A stretch of DNA of 64,000 nucleotides from Sulfitobacter sediminilitoris (GCF_010667575.1 NZ_JAABNT010000003.1:372001-436000); one strand, 5' to 3'; shown: positions 1-9,396, counted from the stretch's first letter. The notes: a model not told the origin generated them from the letters alone. Translations and numbers: made by a program.

Positions 1-2
1 GT

Positions 3-770
3 CTGTGTGAGACGGGGGCGGTGCTGGCGGTGGCGGCAGAACTCGACAAGGCTGTCGTCGTGCGTGATATGCCCGGCGGTACATCTGCACGCACAGCAGT
101 TGTTGACGCACCAATTGCTCAGGCCATGGCGCTGAAGGACTGGATTACGCCAGCGAACACGGGACGGATCATACGCTATCATATCACATCGTCTGGACGC
201 AGCGCCCTGACCGGGTTTCTTGACCGCTTCGGCGTGCCACAAGACGCCGCCAGCAAGGCTGTTCAACCGGGCGAGGCCGATGCGGCCGATCGTCTTCTTG
301 GTGATGGCGCGACAAACGCGCGTGCCCGCTACGCTTTGGGGGAAAGCCCGCTCAGCGCGCTTGCACGGCGTCGCGACAGGGATGGCACCCCGTTTCTGGC
401 AGAACAACTTGTCCATGCGGGCGAGCGTCTGCGCGAAGATTTTGAGCTGGCCCAAATGGATGGCAGCGTCACTCAGAACTGGGACCATTTCCTGACGGCA
501 GGCATCCAATCAGGTTCAACCAATGGCGGCACCTGCACCGGCGCACCGGCTGCGGCGCGCGGACGCGTACAGGCGGCACTACAGAACCTTGGTCCTGGGC
601 TTTCCGACGTGGTGTTGCGCTGCTGCTGCTATCTTGAAGGACTGGAAACAGCGGAGAAACGTCTGGGTTGGTCCGCGCGCTCCGGCAAGATCGTCCTGCG
701 CATCGCATTGATACGGCTTAAGCGTCATTATGATGAAACGGTGGGACCAGGCGGGCCGCTGATCGGGTAA
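3..770 (+). CDS. DUF6456 domain protein, 5' partial
   Basis: The frame is open to the left edge, so the true start probably lies outside the window; the GTG at 21 is only the first visible start-like codon. About 255 residues are visible. The C-terminal third (segments LGPGLSDVV, CCCYLEGLE, AEKRLGWSARSGK, LRIALIRLKRHYDE) is the helical DUF6456 domain of Rhodobacteraceae proteins of unknown role. The 'GWSARSGK...L' segment looks like a helix-turn-helix, so DNA binding is possible but is inference. The middle has a 'RY...SPLSALARRRD' segment also typical of this family. It is followed by about 200 nt of AT-richer DNA before the next gene. Confidence 0.72.
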   Translation: MCETGAVLAVAAELDKAVVVRDMPGGTSARTAVVDAPIAQAMALKDWITPANTGRIIRYHITSSGRSALTGFLDRFGVPQDAASKAVQPGEADAADRLLGDGATNARARYALGESPLSALARRRDRDGTPFLAEQLVHAGERLREDFELAQMDGSVTQNWDHFLTAGIQSGSTNGGTCTGAPAAARGRVQAALQNLGPGLSDVVLRCCCYLEGLETAEKRLGWSARSGKIVLRIALIRLKRHYDETVGPGGPLIG

Positions 771-976
771 CCGTGGGCAGAGGTGAAAGCTTTGCCATTG
801 GTCATGGCCAGTTCTTTGCTTGCGGACGATGGTTTCACATTTCTGGTCAACGACTGAGATTTATCAATAAACTTGGATCGGCACATGTAGAATAGTGTTG
901 GAAATAGGTGCCGCTTTGGATTGTATTGCAGAGTAGTGGGTGCCGTGTTCTGTGCGCTATTCTGGAGAAGGTCAAA

Positions 977-1585
977 ATGGTCCAACCTTTTTGCTTTGGT
1001 CGCTATATGCGTGCCTTCTGGATCATGCAGATCAGTGCAATCGCGATACTGCTCAACGTGAGCGCAGCCTCGGCTGAATCGCGGCATCGCTTCTATTTTG
1101 ATACTTTTGCCGGCGTCTTGACCGAAAACCGCTTTTACGAAGTCTTCGACCCGTCAGAACTCAAACTTGCAAGCTCTGGTTTGCTGGGCGTTGGGATCGG
1201 ATGGGAGCGGCAGATATCAGACAGCCGCTTTCATCTTGGTCTCCAATTCCAGGCAGTGGCCCACGCAGGCCGACAGGATCATCTGGAATTCAATCTGCCG
1301 GTGGTTCTGCGCTATGTGCCGCCCCGTCCGGTGCCGCGCTGGCTCAAGAGCGCGTCATTCGGGTTGGGATTATCCCATGCCACCAAGGTGCCCCAAGTTG
1401 AATTGGACAGAACAGGGGAATCGCAGCGCACGTTTGCCTATTGGCTGGCCGAAGTCGAAGTGTCGCTGCCGCGTTCAGACAACAGCATGTTTTTCCGGCT
1501 ACACCACCGGTCAGACGCCTATGGCGGGTTTGAGGCGAACGGCGGATCAACCGCGCTTGCCTTTGGCTGGCGCGTGCCGTTCTGA
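977..1585 (+). CDS. outer-membrane beta-barrel protein, PagL-like (lipid A deacylase candidate)
   Basis: A 202-aa predicted exported protein. I chose the ATG at 977 because GGAGAAG lies 6 nt upstream (964-970); an upstream ATG at 908 has no such site and would add unrelated residues. A hydrophobic stretch ending in a signal-peptidase-like ASA-ES site follows MRAFWIMQ. The mature part alternates polar and hydrophobic residues like beta strands and ends in Phe, the usual outer-membrane-protein C-terminus. Near the end, 'RLHHRSDAYGG...NGG...LAFGW' resembles the PagL/acyloxyacyl hydrolase region in which His and Ser two residues apart are catalytic. The expected acidic partner is not clear. The export and barrel call is fairly safe; the enzyme role is tentative. 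Confidence 0.62.
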   Translation: MVQPFCFGRYMRAFWIMQISAIAILLNVSAASAESRHRFYFDTFAGVLTENRFYEVFDPSELKLASSGLLGVGIGWERQISDSRFHLGLQFQAVAHAGRQDHLEFNLPVVLRYVPPRPVPRWLKSASFGLGLSHATKVPQVELDRTGESQRTFAYWLAEVEVSLPRSDNSMFFRLHHRSDAYGGFEANGGSTALAFGWRVPF

Positions 1586-1699
1586 TTGACAGCGTAGAAC
1601 AGACCCGCGTCCGCATCGCCGCATAGCGGCATTGCGCCGCCCGGGGTTTTGTTGGCTGACTAATGTGTTAGATAAGGCACAGCCAATCGGAGACCCATC

Positions 1700-2653
1700 A
1701 TGCGTGATCTGAAAATACCCGAACAGCGCCACCCGGAAAAGGCGCGCAAGCCCGACAACGCCCAGCCCAAGAAACCCTCTTGGATCAGGGTCAAGGCACC
1801 GGGCGGGAAGGGCTATGCCGATACCGCCAAGATCATGCGCGAGAACAAGTTGGTCACGGTCTGCGAGGAAGCAGGCTGTCCCAATGTCGGCGAATGCTGG
1901 TCACAGGGCCACGCCACCATGATGATCATGGGCGAGGTCTGTACCCGCGCCTGTACCTTCTGCAACATCGCCACTGGCAAGCCGCCAGAGGCACTGGACG
2001 TTTTCGAGCCGGGTCGTGTCGCTGACGCGGTCGCAAAACTGGGGTTGAACCACGTTGTCATCACCTCAGTGGATCGCGACGATATAGAAGACGGTGGGGC
2101 AGAGCATTTTGCCCAGACCATCCGCGCCGTGCGCCACCGCAGTCCCGAGACAACGATTGAAATCCTGACGCCCGACTTCATCCGCTGTGGCCCCGAAGCG
2201 CTTGAAATGGTGGTCGAGGCCCGTCCCGATGTCTTTAACCACAACCTCGAAACCGTCCCCGGTCTCTATCCAGAGGTCCGCCCCGGCGCGCGTTATTTCC
2301 ACTCTTTGCGCTTGCTGCAGCGGGTCAAGGAACTCGACCCTTCGATGTTCACCAAATCCGGCATCATGGTGGGTCTGGGCGAGGACCGTCAGGCGGTCAT
2401 TCAGGTGATGGAGGACATGCGCGCCGCTGACATCGATTTCCTGACCATCGGCCAGTACCTGCAGCCCACGCCCAAGCATCACCGCGTCGACCGCTTTGTG
2501 CATCCTGATGAGTTTGCTGCCTACGAAAAGGCTGCTTATGGCAAGGGGTTCCTGATGGTCTCCGCAACGCCACTCACCCGGTCATCCTACCATGCCGGCG
2601 ATGATTTTGCCCGCTTGCGAGAGGCGCGGAACAAGAAGCTGGGTTTGGCTTAA
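1700..2653 (+). CDS. lipA: lipoyl synthase
   Basis: A 317-aa radical SAM enzyme that inserts two sulfurs into protein-bound octanoyl groups to make the lipoyl cofactor of 2-oxoacid dehydrogenases and the glycine cleavage system. Both iron-sulfur sites are visible. The auxiliary cluster ligands are C55-x4-C60-x5-C66, and the radical SAM cluster is C81-x3-C85-x2-C88 (CTRACTFC). The C-terminal RSSYHA segment supplies the Arg-Ser-Ser-Tyr signature whose Ser ligates the auxiliary cluster. Length is normal. GGAGAC precedes the ATG. Its stop codon overlaps that of the convergent cytochrome gene by 4 nt, sharing a TTAA. Confidence 0.97.
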   Translation: MRDLKIPEQRHPEKARKPDNAQPKKPSWIRVKAPGGKGYADTAKIMRENKLVTVCEEAGCPNVGECWSQGHATMMIMGEVCTRACTFCNIATGKPPEALDVFEPGRVADAVAKLGLNHVVITSVDRDDIEDGGAEHFAQTIRAVRHRSPETTIEILTPDFIRCGPEALEMVVEARPDVFNHNLETVPGLYPEVRPGARYFHSLRLLQRVKELDPSMFTKSGIMVGLGEDRQAVIQVMEDMRAADIDFLTIGQYLQPTPKHHRVDRFVHPDEFAAYEKAAYGKGFLMVSATPLTRSSYHAGDDFARLREARNKKLGLA

Positions 2654-3531
2654 GGGACGGCTGGCACCGCCTTGAGATAGGCCGCAATCGCGGCGCGGTC
2701 GCTTTTGGGCAGCTTTGACAGGTTCGTCACAACGGCCGCCATCGACCCGCCCACGCTGTCGTAGTCTGGTGTGAAACCGCTTTCGAAATAATAGACCAGA
2801 TCGCTTTCCGCCCAATCCAGCTTGCCGGGCGTGATGTTGGGGATCTCACCCTTCCCGGACGGGTTGGGCGCACCTGCCAGCCACATGTCGCGGTCCAGTC
2901 CGCCCAATGCGTTCCGCGGCGTATGACACTCGCCGCAATGGCCTAACGCCTCGACCAGATACCGCCCGCGTTCCAATTGCTCGGACCGATCTCCGGTCAG
3001 CACAGGATCGTCTGTCATGTACATTTGCTTCCAAAGGCCCAGACCCCGACGGATGTTGAAAGGAAAGCCTACGTCATGGGCTTTGCTCGGTACGTCCGAG
3101 ACAGGCAAGGTCTGCATATAGGCGTAAAGATCGCTAACGTCTGGTGCCGTCATCCGCTGGTAGGACGTGTAGGGAAACGCAGGGTAATAGTGGTCTCCAT
3201 CAGGCGATACGCCCTTGGTGACGGCACGGGCAAACTCCGCAAGGCTCCATCCGCCGATGCCTTGCACCCCCGGTGAGATATTGGGGGCATAGAACGTTCC
3301 GAAATCGCTGGCAAAGCTATGGCCGCCCGACAACATCTGCTTGTCTTCCGCACCCGGTGCCGTGTGGCAGGACGCACATCCCGCAGCGGCAAAGACCAGT
3401 GCGCCATTCTCGACATCAGCCGTGTGGCCTGCAGCGAAATCGTCCTCAAGCGGGGCAGGGGCCGTCAGAACCCATGCCCCGACTGCGCCAACGATGACGC
3501 AGATAGCAAGAATGCGAACCGGTGTTTTCAA
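2650..3531 (-). CDS. membrane-anchored diheme cytochrome c
   Basis: A 293-aa protein with an uncleaved N-terminal membrane helix or signal (residues 7-25) and two c-type heme sites, CASCH (52-56) and CGECH (199-203), in two tandem cytochrome c domains. The '[10 protein letters not shown]' and 'IPNITPG' segments are typical of diheme cytochromes in the family of alcohol/aldehyde dehydrogenase cytochrome subunits. It probably carries electrons in the periplasm to the respiratory chain; the donor is not visible here. It starts 3 nt after the stop of the cytochrome c' gene upstream, so the two are almost certainly co-transcribed. Confidence 0.9.
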   Translation of the reverse strand: MKTPVRILAICVIVGAVGAWVLTAPAPLEDDFAAGHTADVENGALVFAAAGCASCHTAPGAEDKQMLSGGHSFASDFGTFYAPNISPGVQGIGGWSLAEFARAVTKGVSPDGDHYYPAFPYTSYQRMTAPDVSDLYAYMQTLPVSDVPSKAHDVGFPFNIRRGLGLWKQMYMTDDPVLTGDRSEQLERGRYLVEALGHCGECHTPRNALGGLDRDMWLAGAPNPSGKGEIPNITPGKLDWAESDLVYYFESGFTPDYDSVGGSMAAVVTNLSKLPKSDRAAIAAYLKAVPAVP

Positions 3532-3534
3532 GGC

Positions 3535-4014
3535 CTATTCGTTCTTGGGACCGCGATACTTCTCATGGCAGCCTTTGCAGGATCCGCCAAGGTCACCCAT
3601 ACCGGCACCCACGGCCGCCGCATCGGACGCATCAATCAGCGCAGCCGAGGCATCAGCCAGCGCCTCAAACTTTTCAGCAAAGCCATCTGGATCGCTCCAG
3701 ATTTCCGCCTTGGCGCGCGTACCGGCGGTTGCACCCTGTTCCGTTCCTTCAATCCACAAAGACGCCCGATCCAGCTGCGCCAGTGCGTTCAGGTTCTTGG
3801 CGGCCGATGACACCATCGCGGCATCATATTCCATCTCACCCTTGGCGACCGCGCCAAGTATGCCGATGCTGTAGCCCACGATTTGCATCTGGTGTTGGCG
3901 CGCCGCGACAGCGGGATTCAGTTTTTCCGATGAATGGCTGCCAGCAATGCTGGCCGTTGCGATGACCGCAACCCCAAGGCCCAGGGCCATGGTTGATTTC
4001 ATAAACAAATTCAT
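3535..4014 (-). CDS. class II cytochrome c (c'/c556 type)
   Basis: A 159-aa exported cytochrome. The ATG at 4014 has GGAG 6 nt upstream and is preferred over an in-frame ATG at 4044. It has a signal peptide (cleavage near IAGS, residues 23-27), a four-helix-bundle pattern, and the C-terminal heme site CKGCH (146-150). The 'RQHQM' segment near residue 43 could give the Met axial ligand of the low-spin c556 subgroup rather than a five-coordinate c'. It is followed after 3 nt by the diheme cytochrome, suggesting a two-gene periplasmic electron-transfer unit. Confidence 0.88.
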   Translation of the reverse strand: MNLFMKSTMALGLGVAVIATASIAGSHSSEKLNPAVAARQHQMQIVGYSIGILGAVAKGEMEYDAAMVSSAAKNLNALAQLDRASLWIEGTEQGATAGTRAKAEIWSDPDGFAEKFEALADASAALIDASDAAAVGAGMGDLGGSCKGCHEKYRGPKNE

Positions 4015-4118
4015 AGTGTTCTCCAAATGTTCACGTAGGATCAACGTTGGCTACACCTCAGCCTACACCAGACCAAAAAAACCGCACTCACATTTGTGTG
4101 AACAGGCGGCGGCCTGCC

Positions 4119-4268
4119 TCAGAATTTGCGCGGGATACGTTCTGCAGTGGCCCACTCCGGCCACCAGCCCATCCATTCGATCCCCCAGATTACTGCAGCC
4201 ACGGCGATGATTCCGAACACCAGTTTGACCCGCGCCGCCGAAGGCGGATGACGCGCCCATTTCGACAT
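4119..4268 (-). CDS. small single-pass membrane protein (49 aa)
   Basis: A short frame downstream of hpt on the same strand. The product begins MSKWARHPPSAARVKL, then has one hydrophobic helix (about residues 17-33, VFGIIAVAAVIWGI) and a Trp-rich juxtamembrane stretch (EWMGWWPEW). The start is 20 nt past the hpt stop. No strong Shine-Dalgarno is visible, so translation may depend on the upstream gene. The positive-inside N-terminus and clean transmembrane helix argue for a real protein, and the pattern resembles small unnamed Rhodobacteraceae proteins I have seen. Function is unknown. Confidence 0.68.
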   Translation of the reverse strand: MSKWARHPPSAARVKLVFGIIAVAAVIWGIEWMGWWPEWATAERIPRKF

Positions 4269-4288
4269 TCTAAGCAACCAGATCGGGT

Positions 4289-4825
4289 TCATTCGAAGCG
4301 GACCTTGCCAATGTAGGGCAGGTTGCGATTGCGCTGCGCAAAGTCGATGCCGTAGCCTACGACGAACTCGTCCGGGATTTCGAACCCGGTCCAGTCCGCT
4401 TTCATATCCACCTCACGGCGCGAGGGCTTGTCCAGCAGGGCAATGGTCCGCAGCTTGGCGGGCTCACGGGATTTCAGCAGCGCTGTCACGTGGTGCAGCG
4501 TATGGCCGGTATCCACGATATCTTCCACAACCAGCACATCGCGCCCTTCAATAGCGCCGCGCAAGTCCTTGAGAATGCGCACTTCCCGGCTGCTTTCCAT
4601 CCCGTCACCATAGCTTGAGGCCTCAAGGAAATCGACCTCGATCGGCATGTCCAGTTCGCGGACCAGATCGGCGATGAATACGAAGGACCCACGCAAGAGC
4701 CCGACAACCACAAGTTTATCGGTGCCCGCGAATTCGCGCCGGATCTCACGGCACAAGTCCTCGATGCGCGCGGCAATCGACTTGGCCGAGATCATTTCGT
4801 CTATCACGTAGCGACGATCTGTCAT
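4289..4825 (-). CDS. hpt: hypoxanthine phosphoribosyltransferase
   Basis: A 178-aa purine-salvage enzyme converting hypoxanthine or guanine plus PRPP to IMP or GMP. The PRPP-binding loop [11 protein letters not shown] is clear, as is the early [11 protein letters not shown] segment and the C-terminal '[18 protein letters not shown]' hallmark. I start at the ATG at 4825 (MTDRRYVID); the frame stays open upstream only because it runs antisense through the next gene. It is divergent from the RatA/Coq10-like gene with 78 nt between starts, and is followed by the 49-aa protein. Confidence 0.95.
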   Translation of the reverse strand: MTDRRYVIDEMISAKSIAARIEDLCREIRREFAGTDKLVVVGLLRGSFVFIADLVRELDMPIEVDFLEASSYGDGMESSREVRILKDLRGAIEGRDVLVVEDIVDTGHTLHHVTALLKSREPAKLRTIALLDKPSRREVDMKADWTGFEIPDEFVVGYGIDFAQRNRNLPYIGKVRFE

Positions 4826-4903
4826 GAAACTACCCGCCCTTAGCCCTTGAATTCGCGTGTCCAAACGGTGACACAGGGCTACCCTGAGCGCACCTGGAAA
4901 GCA

Positions 4904-5356
4904 ATGCCGACCCATTCCGAAACCAAAGAACTGCCCTATACCGCAGATCAGATGTACGATCTGGTCGCGGATGTGGGCAAGTATCCCGAATTCCTGCCAT
5001 GGACCGCCGCCGCCCGTATCCGGCGCGACGATGACATGGGCGATCACCGGATCATGGATGCCGACTTGGTCATCAGTTTCAAAGTATTCCGCGAACGGTT
5101 CACCAGCCGCGTTGTATTGTGGCCCGAACGGAAAAAGATCGACACTGAATACCTTGATGGTCCTTTTAAATATATGAAATCGGACTGGCACTTTGAGGAC
5201 ATCGATGGAGGGTGCAAGGTGCATTTCCATGTCGATTTCGAATTCAAGAATGCCATTCTGCAAGGCATTATCGGCGTCGTGTTCAACGAGGCAATGCAGC
5301 GCGTGGTGCGCGCCTTCGAAAATCGCGCCCACGCGCTCTATGGAACGGGGGCCTGA
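4904..5356 (+). CDS. RatA/Coq10-like START-domain protein
   Basis: A 150-aa single-domain protein of the SRPBCC superfamily. The signature '[15 protein letters not shown]' near the start and the C-terminal amphipathic helix '[16 protein letters not shown]' match the Coq10 / RatA family. In mitochondria and alphaproteobacteria this family binds ubiquinone and helps respiratory chain function; in E. coli RatA was described as a ribosome-association toxin. The quinone role is more likely here, but that is inference. The ATG at 4904 has GGAAAG just upstream. Its stop lies 5 nt before the MmgE/PrpD start. Confidence 0.88.
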   Translation: MPTHSETKELPYTADQMYDLVADVGKYPEFLPWTAAARIRRDDDMGDHRIMDADLVISFKVFRERFTSRVVLWPERKKIDTEYLDGPFKYMKSDWHFEDIDGGCKVHFHVDFEFKNAILQGIIGVVFNEAMQRVVRAFENRAHALYGTGA

Positions 5357-5361
5357 AACCT

Positions 5362-6645
5362 ATGGCTGACACGATTACTGACCTCTTACTGCGGTTTCTG
5401 GATGCGGATGTGCCAGACGACGCCGCGCAAATGATGCGACTTTCACTATTTGACTGGGCCGCCTGCGGCATCGCCGGCGCGCGCGAAACGGAATTTGCAG
5501 GCTTCGCACAGATGCAGATGGCGCGCAGCAAAGGGGCGAACTCTGTTCTTGGGGGCGGCACGTCTTCTGCCGCAAGCGCGGCACTGATCAACGGCACGCT
5601 GAGCCACGCACTTGATTATGACGACACCCATTTTGCCCACATCGGACACCCTTCTGTCGCCGTTATCCCCGCCGTTCTGGCCCTGGCGGAAGAAATCGGG
5701 TCTGATCTTGAGACCCTGAATGACGCGGCGACCCTGGGGGTGGAAGCCTCTGTGATGGTTGGCCTATGGCTTGGCCGCGATCACTATCAGGTTGGGTATC
5801 ACCAGACCGCGACAGCCGGTGCATTCGGCGCGACACTTGCCGCCTGCCGCCTGTTAAGCCTTGATAAGGATACCACCCGCAACGCTCTGGGGCTCTGTGC
5901 CAGCATGGCCTCTGGCATCAAGGCGCAGTTCGGGACCATGGCCAAGCCGCTCAACGCCGGACTGGCCGCACGGACCGGGGTCGAGGCAAGCCTTTGGGCG
6001 CAGGCCGGTATGACGGCGGCGCGGGACGGGCTTGCCGGGCCATTGGGGTTTGGGCCGACGCACCACGGCATGGATGCCCCGGTCAGCCTGCCGAAAGGCG
6101 ATTGGCACATCCTCAGCATCAGCCACAAGTTTCACGCCTGCTGCCACGGCCTGCATGCCATGCTGGAGGCGCTGGGTCAGGCAAACGACCTGAATGCAGA
6201 TGACATCGACAGGCTGCACATTCGTACCCATCCGCGCTGGATGTCGGTCTGTAACATCCCAGATCCGCAAACCGGACTGGCCGCGAAGTTCAGCTACCGC
6301 CAAACGGCCGCCATGGCCCTCTTGGGCCACGATACCGGGGGTATCGGGAACTTCACCGACAGCATCACACGCGATGCCGCGATCAAGGCGTTGCGGGAGA
6401 AGGTCAGTGTCAGTGCCGAAGACCGTTTGAGTGAAACAGAGGCAGAAGTGTCCGTCACGCTGAGAAATGGTGACATAGAGCGTCTCAAGCACGATTTGCT
6501 GGCGCCGATGACATTGGATGTGCGTGCCAACAAGCTGCGGCGCAAGGCGGCCGCGCTCCTGACAGAAGAGCGCGCGACCGCCCTGTGGGAGGCCGCGCAA
6601 GGCAGTGCCCTGCGCGGCTTCACCACTCAGCTTGTGATGTCGTAA
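5362..6645 (+). CDS. MmgE/PrpD family protein
   Basis: A 427-aa member of the 2-methylcitrate dehydratase / cis-aconitate decarboxylase fold family. Recognisable segments are 'LFDWAACGIAGA', 'ALINGTLSHALDYDDTHF' (with the DYDDTH motif) and 'HPSVAVIPAVLALAEE'; all are family hallmarks. The true substrate cannot be read from sequence, and no prpC/prpB partners are nearby. I start at the ATG at 5362, because upstream residues in the frame come from the antisense overlap with the preceding gene. Its 3' end overlaps the convergent amtB gene by 19 nt. Confidence 0.88.
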   Translation: MADTITDLLLRFLDADVPDDAAQMMRLSLFDWAACGIAGARETEFAGFAQMQMARSKGANSVLGGGTSSAASAALINGTLSHALDYDDTHFAHIGHPSVAVIPAVLALAEEIGSDLETLNDAATLGVEASVMVGLWLGRDHYQVGYHQTATAGAFGATLAACRLLSLDKDTTRNALGLCASMASGIKAQFGTMAKPLNAGLAARTGVEASLWAQAGMTAARDGLAGPLGFGPTHHGMDAPVSLPKGDWHILSISHKFHACCHGLHAMLEALGQANDLNADDIDRLHIRTHPRWMSVCNIPDPQTGLAAKFSYRQTAAMALLGHDTGGIGNFTDSITRDAAIKALREKVSVSAEDRLSETEAEVSVTLRNGDIERLKHDLLAPMTLDVRANKLRRKAAALLTEERATALWEAAQGSALRGFTTQLVMS

Positions 6646-7808
6646 GCACGCTCACCATGCACGGTCAGGTCCAGACCGTTGGTCTCGGTCTCTACATCTA
6701 CGCGCATCGGAATGATTGCCCGGCAGACGATGGTCAGAACGACCGTCACCACCAAGGTGAACACGCCGACAATCGCCAGCGATCCCAACTGCGCCGCCCA
6801 TGACCCAGCACCGAGTGCTGCGATCATGATCGTGCCAAAGATACCGCCCACGCCGTGTACGGCGAAAACGTCCAGCGTATCGTCAATTCGGAGTTTGTTG
6901 CGCACCATCACCACAGCTTCCTGACACAGGATACCGGCAACCGCACCGATCAGCAGCGCGGCCCACGGACCGACAAAGCCCGATGCCGGGGTAATCGACG
7001 CCAGACCGGCAATTGTGCCTGTCACGATGCCGACAAGGGACGCCTTGCCGAACTTGATCTTTTCCCAAAGCGCCCATGTCAGTGAGGCGGTCGCAGCAGA
7101 AATATGGGTCACGGTTATCGCCATGGCCGCGCCGCCGTCTGCGGCCAGCTGGGAGCCACCGTTAAAGCCAAACCAGCCCACCCAAAGCAGCGCCGCACCG
7201 ATCATCACAAGTCCCGGACTGTGCGGGGGTGTCGTGTTGTTCCTGCGCGCGCCCAGCATCACCGCCAGGACCAGCGCGGCGATCCCGGCTGTCTCGTGCA
7301 CCACGATGCCGCCCGCGAAATCCTTGACGCCTGTCTCACCAAAAATACCGCCATCAGCCAGCATTCCGCCGCCCCAGACCCAATGCACCACGGGCGCATA
7401 GCACAGCAGCATCCAAAGCCCCGAGAACAACAGCATGAACCCAAAGCTGATCCGTTCCACGTATGCACCAACAATCAGCGCAGGGGTGATGATTGCAAAG
7501 GTCATCTGGAAGGCGAAAAACAGGATTTCGGGCAACGTGCCGCTCAGCGTATCAGCGGAGACGCCATTCAATCCCATCTTGCCCAGGCCGCCCCACAATC
7601 CGCTTTCACCGGGGCCAAAGGCAATTGAGTAGCCAACCATGAACCACAGCAGCGACATCAGGCACGCAATTGCGTAGCAATGCATGAAGACGCTCAAGAC
7701 GTTGCGGGCGCGCACAAGGCCCCCGTAGAACAATGCCAGACCCGGCAGGGTCATCAGCAAGACAAGGGCGGTGGCGGTCATGATCCACGCGGTATCGGCG
7801 GCATTCAT
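6627..7808 (-). CDS. amtB: ammonium transporter
   Basis: A 393-aa polytopic inner-membrane protein of the Amt/Mep/Rh family with about eleven helices. Family segments include 'PGLALFYGGLVRARNVLS', 'FQMTFAIITPALIVGAY', 'DFAGGIVVHETAGIAAL' and the late 'VHGVGGIFGT'. It conducts ammonium/ammonia and is normally gated by a GlnK/PII protein, whose gene usually sits directly upstream. None is present in the 137 nt before the next gene. GGAG lies 9 nt before the ATG. NtrC, encoded about 4 kb away, would be the expected regulator. Confidence 0.95.
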   Translation of the reverse strand: MNAADTAWIMTATALVLLMTLPGLALFYGGLVRARNVLSVFMHCYAIACLMSLLWFMVGYSIAFGPGESGLWGGLGKMGLNGVSADTLSGTLPEILFFAFQMTFAIITPALIVGAYVERISFGFMLLFSGLWMLLCYAPVVHWVWGGGMLADGGIFGETGVKDFAGGIVVHETAGIAALVLAVMLGARRNNTTPPHSPGLVMIGAALLWVGWFGFNGGSQLAADGGAAMAITVTHISAATASLTWALWEKIKFGKASLVGIVTGTIAGLASITPASGFVGPWAALLIGAVAGILCQEAVVMVRNKLRIDDTLDVFAVHGVGGIFGTIMIAALGAGSWAAQLGSLAIVGVFTLVVTVVLTIVCRAIIPMRVDVETETNGLDLTVHGERAYDITS

Positions 7809-7945
7809 TGAAGGTTTCTCCAGTCAGGCAGTCAAAAGGTCTTGGCACATTGGTCACAAGCGCCGCATAGGAAAGGGGCGGCCTGCCAATTCAGTGTGCA
7901 TTTGTGAAAGAGACCAAAAAATGGGCGTCCCTGACGGTATCGTGC

Positions 7946-8428
7946 CTATTTTGAGGGCATTTTTTGGACAGCATCGCGCAGCAGACGCAGCGCATGGTCC
8001 CGCGCACTAAGCCGCACCTTGTCCCGACCCAAAGCGCCAAACTCCTGCGTCTCAACCCAAGCGCCATCGCCAACAGCCACGCCAAAACACACACGTCCCT
8101 CAGGCTTGTGTTCGGACCCGCCGGGCCCGGCAATGCCTGTAATGGCAACAGCGACCTGCGCAGCAGAATGCGTCAAGGCGCCTACTGCCATCTCGCGGGC
8201 TACCTCTTCGGAAACCGCGCCATGCGCCTCAAGCGTCGCAGGCAGAACGCCGAGCATGTCTATCTTGGCCTGATTGGTATAGGTGACAAACCCACGCTCC
8301 ATCATGGCCGATGATCCGGGCACATCCGTCAGCGCCGCGGCCACCATGCCCCCTGTACAGCTTTCAGCAGTGGCCACCATGACCCCCTTTTGCGCCGTCA
8401 GCTCAAGGAGTTCCGCCGCAAGGCTCAT
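7946..8428 (-). CDS. pncC: CinA-family nicotinamide-nucleotide amidase
   Basis: A 160-aa stand-alone CinA C-terminal domain protein that deamidates nicotinamide mononucleotide to nicotinate mononucleotide (pyridine nucleotide recycling). The 'ATAESCTGG' segment carries the catalytic Ser, and 'ITGIAGPGG' is the second hallmark. Length matches single-domain PncC proteins. Its ATG follows the pgpA stop immediately (TAG then ATG), so ispF-pgpA-pncC read as one operon. Confidence 0.92.
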   Translation of the reverse strand: MSLAAELLELTAQKGVMVATAESCTGGMVAAALTDVPGSSAMMERGFVTYTNQAKIDMLGVLPATLEAHGAVSEEVAREMAVGALTHSAAQVAVAITGIAGPGGSEHKPEGRVCFGVAVGDGAWVETQEFGALGRDKVRLSARDHALRLLRDAVQKMPSK

Positions 8429-8920
8429 CTAAAGCACTCCATGATAGAGCGCGGCCAGTGCCAAGACGCCGAGGGCTGCAAAAACGCCGGCAATCACATC
8501 GTCAAGCATTACCCCCAACGGGTCGCCGCGCCTGTCAGCCCAGCCCACCGGGCCCAGCTTGGTGATGTCAAAAAACCGAAACAGCACAAACGCCGCGATC
8601 CAGCCGGGCCACATAACAAGGATTGAGATGTCCATCGTCCACGCCGCATAGCTAAGCGGCAAAAGCGCGATCCATTGACCGACAAGTTCATCCACTACGA
8701 TCTCTGACGGGTCGTGATCATCCGATCCGCTGGTCATTTTCGAGGTCGCCCACCAGCCCTTGAGGAACGCGGCCACGATCCCGATCAACAAAAGTGGCAG
8801 CCCCCCGATCACATGCAAAAGCCACGCCCAGGGCAAGGCCACCAGTGATCCCCATGTGCCGGGGGCAGGGCGGATGTATCCAACGCCCAGTACGGTTCCG
8901 ATCAGCTTGGCAAGGGTCAT
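8429..8920 (-). CDS. pgpA: phosphatidylglycerophosphatase A
   Basis: A 163-aa integral membrane phosphatase that converts phosphatidylglycerophosphate to phosphatidylglycerol. The family signature '[15 protein letters not shown]' sits near the N-terminus, '[17 protein letters not shown]' gives the acidic metal-binding segment, and '[18 protein letters not shown]' plus '[10 protein letters not shown]' complete the pattern. The start at 8920 overlaps the ispF stop by ATGA, indicating translational coupling. The longer upstream frame is antisense to or overlaps ispF and is not used. Confidence 0.95.
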   Translation of the reverse strand: MTLAKLIGTVLGVGYIRPAPGTWGSLVALPWAWLLHVIGGLPLLLIGIVAAFLKGWWATSKMTSGSDDHDPSEIVVDELVGQWIALLPLSYAAWTMDISILVMWPGWIAAFVLFRFFDITKLGPVGWADRRGDPLGVMLDDVIAGVFAALGVLALAALYHGVL

Positions 8921-9396
8921 GGTTTCACCAATGTCGCTGTGGCGATGCAGGCGATGCCCTCGCCGCGCCCGGTAAAGCCCAGCCGCTCCGACGTCGTTGC
9001 TTTGACAGACACCCGGTCCACCTCCAGCCCCATCAATTCCGCCATCTTTTTCCGCATGGCCGGTGCGTGCGGCCCGATCTTGGGGTGCTCGCAAATCAAC
9101 GTGCAATCCACGTTCGAGATGCCAAAGCCCATGTCCTTGGCCATGTTGACCGCATGGCGCAGGAAAACCTCACTTGCGGCCCCTTTCCATTGTAGATCGG
9201 AGGGCGGGAAATGTTGACCGATATCGCCGCGCGCCAATGCGCCATAGATGGCGTCGGTCACCGTGTGCATTGCGACGTCGGCATCTGAATGCCCCACCAG
9301 CCCTTGATCATGAGGCACCTGCACGCCGCACAGAACCACGTGATCACCGGGGCCAAATGCATGGACATCAAAGCCATTGCCAGTGCGGACGTCCAT
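8917..9396 (-). CDS. ispF: 2-C-methyl-D-erythritol 2,4-cyclodiphosphate synthase
   Basis: A 159-aa enzyme of the MEP isoprenoid pathway. It shows 'NGFDVHAF' (metal ligands D10 and H12), '[10 protein letters not shown]' (H44), and the C-terminal '[16 protein letters not shown]' hallmark. AAGGAG lies a few bases before the ATG at 9396. Many Rhodobacteraceae carry a fused ispDF here; this copy is the IspF half only, and nothing resembling IspD lies in the 197 nt up to dusB. It heads the ispF-pgpA-pncC operon and is divergent from dusB. Confidence 0.96.
   Translation of the reverse strand: MDVRTGNGFDVHAFGPGDHVVLCGVQVPHDQGLVGHSDADVAMHTVTDAIYGALARGDIGQHFPPSDLQWKGAASEVFLRHAVNMAKDMGFGISNVDCTLICEHPKIGPHAPAMRKKMAELMGLEVDRVSVKATTSERLGFTGRGEGIACIATATLVKP

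Noticed and set aside
728-1087. 119-aa minus-strand frame between the first two genes
   Set aside because: It overlaps the start of the beta-barrel gene, shows no ribosome site, domain, or plausible composition.
4826-5332. N-terminal extension of hpt to 347 aa
   Set aside because: The added part is antisense to the RatA/Coq10-like gene; the phosphoribosyltransferase begins normally at 4825.
5854-6600. 248-aa minus-strand frame inside the MmgE/PrpD gene
   Set aside because: Fully antisense to a strong family match and without start signals.
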